This document shows, piece after piece, positions 1-5,723 of a stretch of DNA of 7,655 nucleotides; positions within the stretch are counted from its first letter, which is position 1; each line of letters begins with the position of its first letter. The stretch spans positions 1-7,655 of the forward strand of contig DOTU01000260.1 of the NCBI GenBank assembly GCA_003520965.1. The letters are read 5' to 3'. This DNA is from Candidatus Zixiibacteriota bacterium. Its GTDB lineage: Bacteria; Zixibacteria; MSB-5A5; UBA10806. A model generated the notes under the pieces. That model made no database searches and had not been told where the DNA came from. It was given only the letters and a program-made list of their open reading frames with translations. Both the position numbers and the translations under genes were made by a program.

Positions 1-699
1 CTGGATGATCTTGGCAGCGATGTGCTCGGTAATGTTCTCTCAGGTTTTCGAACCAGTTTTGTCAGCGGCTTTCTGGCCACAATTATGTTTTTGATTTTCG
101 GCATGGGCCTGGGCTTATGCATAGGTTTTGAGGAAAAAGCCAGCGCCGGGATAATTGGAGGCATTTCCAGCAGCTTAAGTTCGATTCCAAAATTTTTCGC
201 TCTCTTTCTGGCTTTTATCGTAATAGATAGTTACCGGCCTTTCCTGCTCATGGCACTCTTGGGCATATTAAGCGCTCCACGTTTAGCCGAAATTCTTCGC
301 TATAAGATTTCTTATTACCGGCGCGAGGATTTCTACGATGCCGCTATCGCTCTCGGCCTCTCCCCCGCCAACGTGGTGGGCCGACATATCATTTGGTATA
401 ATGCCCGTAAATCGATCTTTTCCGAGTTAGCCTATATGTTCGGATATGCCATATTAAGCGAGGCAACTCTGTCTTTTATCCTGCTTGGCTCGATGGGGCC
501 ATCCTGGCAAAGTTGGGGAAATATTCTAAACCATGAACTTTCCGGCTTTTCGGGTTTTATCTTTGGATTATTTAATGGTTCCGGCAGCGGCGGCCTTTTC
601 GCCAATAACCCCCTTAAGTTTTTAGCGCCGCTGGCCGCTTTGATTTTTACAGTCATGCTCTTTACGCTGCTCTCCAGGCGCCTCGGGGAGAAATCATGA
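1..699 (+). CDS. DppC/OppC-like ABC transporter permease, 5' end missing
   Basis: This is an inner-membrane permease subunit of the peptide/nickel (Dpp/Opp) ABC importer family. The reading frame is open from base 1, and its first codons read LDDLGSDVLGNVLSGFRTS, matching the family's 'TDxLGRDvlsrvlyGaRiS' region. The gene therefore begins upstream, and the GTG at 22 is not the real start. The 232 visible codons show about five hydrophobic segments. An EAA coupling loop lies at codons 113-130 (DAAIALG, then HIIW), and the family hallmark SEATLSF...SWGN follows at about codons 153-174. Two oddities stand out. The Pro of the usual LPN after the EAA loop is replaced (WYN). The loop between SWGN and the last helix is Gly/Ser-rich and roughly 15 residues longer than usual. 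The C-terminus is short (LLSRRLGEKS) and lacks the usual LRDxLDPR ending. The stop overlaps the next start as ATGA. The substrate cannot be assigned. Confidence 0.9.
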   Translation: MDDLGSDVLGNVLSGFRTSFVSGFLATIMFLIFGMGLGLCIGFEEKASAGIIGGISSSLSSIPKFFALFLAFIVIDSYRPFLLMALLGILSAPRLAEILRYKISYYRREDFYDAAIALGLSPANVVGRHIIWYNARKSIFSELAYMFGYAILSEATLSFILLGSMGPSWQSWGNILNHELSGFSGFIFGLFNGSGSGGLFANNPLKFLAPLAALIFTVMLFTLLSRRLGEKS

Positions 700-1730
700 G
701 TTCAAGCTCACTAATAAGCCTCACCAATCTGCGCATGGGAATTGAAACCGAGCGGGGATTTAAGACTCTTATCAAACACTCCGAGCTTGAGCTTCCGGCC
801 AAGACGGCCGTTGGCCTGGTTGGTGAATCGGGAAGCGGTAAAACTCTAACGATAAGCTCGATTTTGGGTTTAATCCCGTTTCTGCCTGGAGTAACTAACG
901 GTGAATTATGGATTAATTTTAAAGATCATGAAAACGTCTGGCATGACGGCCCCTGGATTTCCGGCAACGGATACGATCACCACGAATATTTTACCTGGCA
1001 GAAACGTCTGAATTCCCGAATGAAAAAATACCGGGGCAGGACAATCAGTATTATTTTCCAGAGAGCAAAATCAAGCTTAAATCCGTTTCTTAAAATAAAA
1101 GACCAGATTTATGAATCGCTCCAGATGGCCGGTGAAGGCAAGGATTACCTGCGGGCCATCGAGTGGTTGACAGATTGCGGTTTTAAGGCAGGCGAGGCTC
1201 AGCGCGTTGCCGAGCAATATCCGCATCAGCTTTCCGGTGGCCAGGCTCAGCGGGCGGTGATGGCAGTTACCCTGAGCAGTCAGGCGGAGATAATAATCGC
1301 CGATGAGCCAACTACCGGCCTTGATGCCAAGCTTCAAGTGGAAACGTTGGTCTTTATGAAACGACTCCTCGATAAATTTCAAAAATCGGCTATTATCATT
1401 TCTCACAACCTTCAAACGTTGGCTAAATTCACTGATACCTGCTATGTCATGTACAAAGGGTTGACAGTCGAAAAAGGTCCTACATCGGCTATCCTGCAGC
1501 GGGGCGGACGAAATCATCCTTACACTCAAAAACTTCAAGGTGAAGTGGAAATCGCAGGCAATATCGGCCAAATTGTTACCGCCGATACTCCCGGCTGTCC
1601 TTATTTCCCTAACTGCGATATTTATAAGAAGATATCTCCGGAAGCGCAGACCCGATGCCGCGATATTTTGCCGCCAAAAGTTATGCTTGATAATGATCAT
1701 TTTGTGAGGTGTTTTGCCTTTGAACGCTGA
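696..1730 (+). CDS. DppD/OppD-like ABC transporter ATP-binding protein
   Basis: This cytoplasmic ATPase subunit is expected to pair with the next gene's product to power the permease. Motifs in order: Walker A GESGSGKT at 43-50, Q-loop Q122, signature LSGGQ at 179-183, Walker B IIIADE at 199-204 with catalytic E204, and H-loop H237. The C-terminal Oligo_HPY-type tail has HPYT near 274 and four cysteines at 301, 307, 321 and 339. Related transporters have been reported to hold an iron-sulfur cluster at equivalent cysteines; that this one does is inference. At 344 residues it is slightly long for the family. Part of the excess is an extra segment of roughly 20 residues rich in Trp, His and Tyr at about 78-105, between Walker A and the Q-loop. 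The Q-loop reads FQRAKSSLNP, lacking the usual FQDP. The ATG at 696 overlaps the upstream stop and is preceded by GGAG at 687-690, five bases away. Confidence 0.94.
   Translation: MSSSSLISLTNLRMGIETERGFKTLIKHSELELPAKTAVGLVGESGSGKTLTISSILGLIPFLPGVTNGELWINFKDHENVWHDGPWISGNGYDHHEYFTWQKRLNSRMKKYRGRTISIIFQRAKSSLNPFLKIKDQIYESLQMAGEGKDYLRAIEWLTDCGFKAGEAQRVAEQYPHQLSGGQAQRAVMAVTLSSQAEIIIADEPTTGLDAKLQVETLVFMKRLLDKFQKSAIIISHNLQTLAKFTDTCYVMYKGLTVEKGPTSAILQRGGRNHPYTQKLQGEVEIAGNIGQIVTADTPGCPYFPNCDIYKKISPEAQTRCRDILPPKVMLDNDHFVRCFAFER
1706..1711 (+). promoter_or_regulatory. Ribosome binding site choosing a TTG start for the second ATPase
   Basis: GAGGTG lies inside the end of the preceding ATPase gene. It is 8 bases before a TTG at 1720, 2 bases before a TTG at 1714, and 26 bases before the first in-frame ATG at 1738. 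The 8-base spacing favours TTG 1720. No comparable purine-rich motif sits ahead of the ATG at 1738. Confidence 0.6.
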
Positions 1731-2724
1731 TAATGAAATGATACTTTCAGCGGAGAACCTCTCCAGAACTTTCGCCTCATCCGAGAGAAAGGGATTTTTC
1801 TCAAAGAAGAGAGTATTTGCACTTAAAAATGTATCTCTTCAGATTGCCCCCGGCGAGAAAATCGGTCTTATCGGTCGAAGCGGCTCTGGCAAATCTACTC
1901 TCATCCGTTGTCTGGCCAAACTCATCGAACCTGATGATGGAAAAATATATTTCAAGGGGCAGGAAATTAGCACCATGTCACCGGGCCAGTTTCGCCCTAT
2001 GCGAAAACAGCTGCAGGTTATCTTTCAAAATAATTACTCCGCCCTTAATCCCGGTATGCGTATCCGCGATATGCTTCGGGAAACTGCCCGATTCGGGGGA
2101 TTCGTTGAAAATATAGAAACTCTTCTTAAAGCGCAGATGAATAAGGTCAGCCTCTCAGAGACTCTATTGAACCGTTTTCCTCGTGAGCTATCGGGAGGTG
2201 AATGCCGCCGCATAGGGGTGGCTATGGTAGATTTAATTGGCCCGGAGCTATTATTGGCTGATGAGCCGGTTACCGCCCTCGATTATATTAATAAATGGGA
2301 AATGCTCTCCCTCTTCCGTAAACTCAACACCGAGAAGGGTACGGCTCTTCTATTCGCCACCCATGATCTTGAGGCTATGATTGATTTCGTCGGGCGAGTA
2401 GTGGTTCTGTTCGGCGGCCACCTGGTGGAGGATCTCCCTATTGAACTGCTCTGGGAGGCCCGGCATCCGCATACGGTTGAGCTGGTCAGGTACCACGGTT
2501 TTTTAAAAGATAAGTTTACAGAAACCGTTTTATTATCATATAATTCCGAAAATAAAGAGAGTTCTTTAGACTCGGCTGCGGGTGGCTGTATATTTGCCCG
2601 GCAATGCCAGAGGTTCAGAGTGATGGATTTTCCATCTGTTTGCATCGAGAAGCAGCCTGAATTGATAAAGTCGGGCGAACGGCATTGGGTGGCATGTCAT
2701 TTCGGAGATAAGGTGATCGAATGA
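1720..2724 (+). CDS. DppF/OppF-like ABC transporter ATP-binding protein
   Basis: This is the second cytoplasmic ATPase of the peptide/nickel-type transporter. Numbered from TTG 1720 (334 residues): Walker A GRSGSGKS at 52-59, Q-loop Q103, signature LSGGE at 157-161, Walker B LLLADE at 177-182 with E182, and H-loop H215 (ATHD). The C-terminal extension ends in the family pattern GCxFxxxC...C...HWVACHF, with cysteines at 290, 296, 308 and 326, a probable four-Cys metal or Fe-S site. The start is uncertain. TTG 1720 fits the GAGGTG site best, TTG 1714 would add two residues, and ATG 1738 would remove six; none affects the domain. The gene overlaps the preceding ATPase by 11 bases from this start. 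Its stop overlaps the next gene as ATGA, so translation is probably coupled on both sides. The Q-loop reads FQNNYSALNP, without the usual Pro after the Q-D/N pair. Confidence 0.93.
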   Translation: MNADNEMILSAENLSRTFASSERKGFFSKKRVFALKNVSLQIAPGEKIGLIGRSGSGKSTLIRCLAKLIEPDDGKIYFKGQEISTMSPGQFRPMRKQLQVIFQNNYSALNPGMRIRDMLRETARFGGFVENIETLLKAQMNKVSLSETLLNRFPRELSGGECRRIGVAMVDLIGPELLLADEPVTALDYINKWEMLSLFRKLNTEKGTALLFATHDLEAMIDFVGRVVVLFGGHLVEDLPIELLWEARHPHTVELVRYHGFLKDKFTETVLLSYNSENKESSLDSAAGGCIFARQCQRFRVMDFPSVCIEKQPELIKSGERHWVACHFGDKVIE

Positions 2725-4016
2725 TTAAGAAACGATCGATTTTAATCTTTGCGCTGTTACTAATTATGGCCGAAACAGTTTTCGCCCAGGGTTCAGCCGA
2801 AAGCAAGATAAAAAACGGCAAGCTTCTGGCCGGTAAAGCATTGTCATCCCAAGGGGATGCCCGTGCCGATTATATTGTCAAAGCCAAGCGAGAACTTGAA
2901 AGGGCAAGCCTGAGCGAACCTGAAAATCCCCAGGCTTATTATTGGCAGGCAGTTGTCGCTTTCTACTTAGAGCGCGATTCGGTTTCGGCGGATAAGTTAT
3001 ACTCTAAGGCGCTTCAAAACGCCGATAAGAAAACCAGGGCGCTTCCCTTGCCCTGGGCGTACCAAACCGATGATAACCTGAGCGCGGCGATAGCCGGTGA
3101 TTTCGCCTGGGCTAAGGTTTCAAATGCCCCGGTTAAGCTCGCGGAAGAGCCCAGAAAAGTAAAACCGAAAGAACAGGTTGTTAATCCGCTGGAAACACTC
3201 GCCTTTTTGATAGCAGCCGAACAATTTATCTCAGCAGAATCGCTCTATACGTTCTTATCCGGTAACCCCGAAAAATACAACAAGGATGAGCTTGCACTTT
3301 CAGGGTTGAAACTAAAACTAGCAGAGGATTCAATTGGTCAGGCCACAGCTCTTTTGGATAATATCCAAAAGACAAATAACCGTCGGTCCCAGGTTTATAA
3401 AAAGGCGGTCGAGCTTTACGATTCGGTTCTCGACCCAGCCGTTGCCAGGATAAAAAGGAACGCCCAACAAGGGGAATACTCTGCAGCCTGGGATTCCCTT
3501 TCAAAGTGGGAGCCTGAACGCCAAAGCCCGATAACGCCGGGTAGAGGCAAAATGATTTTGATTGCTACTTCAGTATCGTTATCGAAAAACAATACGGAAT
3601 TAGCCGCTTCATCATTGGCACTGTATGAATCGCTTGGCTATGACAAAGACCGCATTTACCAGGATCTAAAAAAACGAACTGCACCACCCGAAAAACCGAT
3701 TGAAATTGCAGAAAAACCAGTGGCCACGCAGAAAATCGTAACCCCGCCGCCAATACCAGTAGTACAGAAAATACCGCAAGCCTCAAATATGATAACCCTC
3801 TCCCCTCCCGGAAGCGAGATCGTTAAAGTGCTGGTCAACAAAATCGATCTCGTGACTGGAGAAGTGAACTCAACCGAGCTCTGGCAAACCTCTGCCCCGA
3901 TTAAACTGAAAACGGGGTCCGCTTACAAGCTTGTCGTTCAAAAAAAACAGGAAAAAGTTGCGCCAAGGTATATCGCCCTGGCGGCGATGCTGGCAACATT
4001 TTTAATAGTGAGATAA
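2721..4016 (+). CDS. Exported TPR-like protein with Pro-rich linker and C-terminal membrane helix (unknown function)
   Basis: I do not recognise this gene as a named family. Residues 1-22 form a Sec signal peptide (basic MIKKR, hydrophobic core, VFA before QG). Residues 30-105 look like TPR helices, with an alternating Ala/Tyr/Leu pattern around AYYWQAVVAFYLE and a PENP turn. A second helical repeat region spans about 155-310. A Pro/Lys/Glu-rich linker covers 321-352. A beta-rich segment at about 357-410 (SPPGSEIVKVLVN, later TGSAYKLVV) resembles a PEGA domain, though weakly. The last residues, about 416-430, form a hydrophobic helix ending in a single Arg. The 431-residue protein has no cysteine. 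It is predicted to be anchored in the inner membrane with most of the chain outside the cytoplasm. AAGGTG at 2710-2715 is a good ribosome site, five bases before the ATG. The ATGA overlap with the DppF-like gene suggests coupled expression with the transporter. Confidence 0.85.
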   Translation: MIKKRSILIFALLLIMAETVFAQGSAESKIKNGKLLAGKALSSQGDARADYIVKAKRELERASLSEPENPQAYYWQAVVAFYLERDSVSADKLYSKALQNADKKTRALPLPWAYQTDDNLSAAIAGDFAWAKVSNAPVKLAEEPRKVKPKEQVVNPLETLAFLIAAEQFISAESLYTFLSGNPEKYNKDELALSGLKLKLAEDSIGQATALLDNIQKTNNRRSQVYKKAVELYDSVLDPAVARIKRNAQQGEYSAAWDSLSKWEPERQSPITPGRGKMILIATSVSLSKNNTELAASSLALYESLGYDKDRIYQDLKKRTAPPEKPIEIAEKPVATQKIVTPPPIPVVQKIPQASNMITLSPPGSEIVKVLVNKIDLVTGEVNSTELWQTSAPIKLKTGSAYKLVVQKKQEKVAPRYIALAAMLATFLIVR

Positions 4017-4020
4017 GGCC

Positions 4021-4839
4021 ATGAAAAAAATTATTCTACTTTTAATTATCGTGGGGGGGATGCTGCCGGTCTTAGCTATAGCCGCCAGCAAGGATGATAA
4101 CCGCATGAAGGCGGCCGAACAAGCTCTGTCTGACAAGCGTTATGCCGACGCCAGGGCCACATTCGAGAGCTTACAAGACAATCCCAAATATCGCGACAAA
4201 TGCCATCTATATCTGGCTATGATTCTTTATGAAAACGGGCAAATCGATAACGCCCTTAACGCTATCAATGATTTCAAACATTACGTAACGGATAAAACTG
4301 ATGTCTCACTCGTTAAGACCTCGGAAAACCTTGAAAACGAGATAAATAGCGGCTATTCCTCGCTGGAGATCGCAATTTTCGATAAAGCTGAGGGCGAGGG
4401 AGTTGATCCGGGATTTTACAATCTTGCTTTCCACTCCGAAGAAGGACTGAATTCTGCTCAGGAATCGCGGCTTAAAATCATTAATAGAACCCTTTCGGAT
4501 GCCCAAAGCCTCTTTGCCTGGAAAAGCGATGGTACCTTTCTGAAGGGCAAAATCCGCAATTTCCCGGTTCGCCTTTATGATACTTCTCCAATGATCGCAG
4601 ACGTAAACGGTATCCCAATATATTTCAGGTTCGATTTTCAGACCCGGCAGGGCTTGTGGATACCATCAAGCGTTACCGGCGGCCAGAAAAAATCTGAACT
4701 GGAGTCCTCTTACAATCAAAGTAATCGGGATATTTTTGAACAACCCGCTCCCAAAAAGGGAGGGGGGCTAAAATATGTTCTCATCGGAGTAGGTGGGGCA
4801 GTACTTGGGGCCTTAATCGGGGTAGCCGCATCCCAGTAG
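4021..4839 (+). CDS. Exported TPR-like protein with glycine-zipper C-terminal helix (unknown function)
   Basis: No named family is recognised. A signal peptide covers residues 1-21 (MKK, then a Leu/Ile-rich core, cleavage near AIA/ASK). Two TPR-like units follow at about 27-56 and 58-90, with the typical pattern YADARATFESL and LYLAMILYENGQIDNALNAI. The middle, about 112-215, appears mixed alpha/beta and includes a block (141-183) shared with the next gene's product, ending NFPV. After a polar linker (220-248, ending in PAPKKGGG) the protein ends in a single hydrophobic helix, about 250-270. That helix has Gly at 259, 263 and 267 (GxxxGxxxG), a pattern known to favour helix-helix packing. The only cysteine is C61. 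The gene starts four bases after the upstream stop; its ribosome site is weak (AAGG at 4015-4018 only two bases from the ATG), so it may depend on coupled translation. It is probably a membrane-anchored periplasmic scaffold, by inference only. Confidence 0.84.
   Translation: MKKIILLLIIVGGMLPVLAIAASKDDNRMKAAEQALSDKRYADARATFESLQDNPKYRDKCHLYLAMILYENGQIDNALNAINDFKHYVTDKTDVSLVKTSENLENEINSGYSSLEIAIFDKAEGEGVDPGFYNLAFHSEEGLNSAQESRLKIINRTLSDAQSLFAWKSDGTFLKGKIRNFPVRLYDTSPMIADVNGIPIYFRFDFQTRQGLWIPSSVTGGQKKSELESSYNQSNRDIFEQPAPKKGGGLKYVLIGVGGAVLGALIGVAASQ
4053..4059 (+). repeat. Homopolymer run of seven G inside the signal-peptide coding region
   Basis: Seven consecutive G encode part of V-G-G at residues 11-13 of the second TPR-like protein. 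A second run of six G occurs at 4762-4767 near the 3' end of the same gene. Slippage at the first run would abolish the exported protein. Nothing else indicates that this is a real contingency locus. Confidence 0.35.
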
Positions 4840-4841
4840 GA
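4838..4841 (+). promoter_or_regulatory. Ribosome binding site overlapping the upstream stop codon
   Basis: AGGA is formed from the TAG stop (4837-4839) and the two bases after it. It lies eight bases before the ATG at 4850 and supports that start. Ribosomes terminating on the upstream gene would sit directly on this site. Confidence 0.55.
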
Positions 4842-4849
4842 TTGAGACT

Positions 4850-5716
4850 ATGAGGCAAAATCAAATTACAATTCTGGCCGTTTCAATGATAATCCTGGCA
4901 AGCGTAACGCCGGTTAGGGCCACAATCTGCGATGACCTCCTTCGCACAAACCAGATGGATGCCGCCCTGGAGTGCTACCTGAAAGCACTTGACAACAATC
5001 CTACCGATCCTGCAATAAATCTTCATATCTGCCAAATTCTCGAATCCAAAGGTCAGGTCGATCAACTGGAACCGTATCTTTCCAAGCTTAATCGAAATTC
5101 CAAGGATGCGAGCGCTTTTATCGAAATGCTCGGCGTAAATTATAAAACCTTGCAAATCTCCTGCGATGGCAATTCGGGCTGCCGCCGATATTTTAGGGCC
5201 GGTATTGGAATTACTTTTATTCCACCAGAGGATCTCGAAGCGGCCAAAGCTTCGAGGCTGGCAGCGATTCAAAAGCAACTCGGCGAAGGGAATCTTTGGT
5301 TTTATCCGTCTCAGGGAGGCAAATCGGTGAGTTCGATTGAGAATTTTCCCGTTATCACCGGAGTACCCTTGCCCTATAGCGCCCAGGTTAAAAGCGGAGA
5401 AAGGGAATTTACATTTAACTTTATAGAATGCTCGGGGCTGAATCTCTCGATTACCGACCTCGATAGTATCCGTTGCGGCGTGCCTGATACGCTGGCTCAG
5501 CTTCAGATCGAAATAGATGATCCCGACTATGAGGTTTTTCTCCGAAACACAACCGGCGATAAGCTGGTCAATATTGACGATGACAAATATTACTTATCCC
5601 GCGGGGAGAATTCAGAGATAATGTTTCAGAGAAAGGGAATACCTCTATTAAATAGAAAATACCTGCTAATAACATCATTGGTTCTGACATCGGCGCTAAT
5701 TCTTTTTCAACGATAG
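4850..5716 (+). CDS. Exported cysteine-rich TPR-like protein with C-terminal membrane helix, paralogue of the preceding gene
   Basis: Function is unknown. The signal peptide spans residues 1-24, with cleavage probably at VRA/TIC. This is not a good lipobox, since the Cys is preceded by A-T-I rather than L-A/S-G/A. TPR-like helices occupy about 27-85 (MDAALECYLKALDNNPTD is a near-canonical repeat end). A central block at 127-168 aligns with 141-183 of the preceding protein (SRL, then NFPV), showing the two are diverged paralogues. Residues about 215-262 form a beta-rich PEGA-like segment, followed by a hydrophobic C-terminal helix at about 270-286 ending QR. The exported part contains seven cysteines (27, 42, 61, 105, 111, 194, 209), unlike its two relatives, which have none and one. 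Disulfide bonds are plausible. The spacing to the previous gene is 10 bases. It is probably anchored in the inner membrane facing the periplasm. Confidence 0.84.
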   Translation: MRQNQITILAVSMIILASVTPVRATICDDLLRTNQMDAALECYLKALDNNPTDPAINLHICQILESKGQVDQLEPYLSKLNRNSKDASAFIEMLGVNYKTLQISCDGNSGCRRYFRAGIGITFIPPEDLEAAKASRLAAIQKQLGEGNLWFYPSQGGKSVSSIENFPVITGVPLPYSAQVKSGEREFTFNFIECSGLNLSITDLDSIRCGVPDTLAQLQIEIDDPDYEVFLRNTTGDKLVNIDDDKYYLSRGENSEIMFQRKGIPLLNRKYLLITSLVLTSALILFQR

Positions 5717-5718
5717 GA
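5715..5718 (+). promoter_or_regulatory. Ribosome binding site overlapping the upstream stop codon
   Basis: AGGA again overlaps a TAG stop (5714-5716) and stands five bases before the ATG at 5724. The seven bases TAGGATT at 5714-5720 are identical to those at 4837-4843 ahead of the previous gene. Confidence 0.55.
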
Positions 5719-5723
5719 TTAAT

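Noticed and set aside
22..24. GTG at 22 as start of the permease gene
   Set aside because: Codons before it (LDDLGSD) match the conserved permease region and the frame is open to base 1, so the gene begins upstream.
1077..1700. Long open frame of 207 codons on the minus strand within the DppD-like gene
   Set aside because: It lies entirely antisense to a gene with intact ATPase motifs, its translation shows no recognisable domain, and no ribosome site or operon context supports it.
1817..2116. Open frame of 99 codons on the + strand inside the DppF-like gene
   Set aside because: It covers the Walker A region of a clearly functional ATPase in another frame and has no family resemblance.
4053..4059. 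Phase-variable contingency locus at the G7 run
   Set aside because: Seven G is short for a contingency tract, a single sequence cannot show length variation, and the frame is intact.
4850..4936. Lipoprotein signal in the third TPR-like protein, because a Cys follows the signal peptide
   Set aside because: The residues before C27 are A-T-I rather than a lipobox, and a standard signal peptidase I site (VRA) fits better.
3960..5716. C-terminal protein-sorting signals (PEP-CTERM, GlyGly-CTERM or LPXTG type) on the three TPR-like proteins
   Set aside because: The hydrophobic helices are at the right place, but there is no shared motif before them and no basic cluster after them (only R, SQ or QR).
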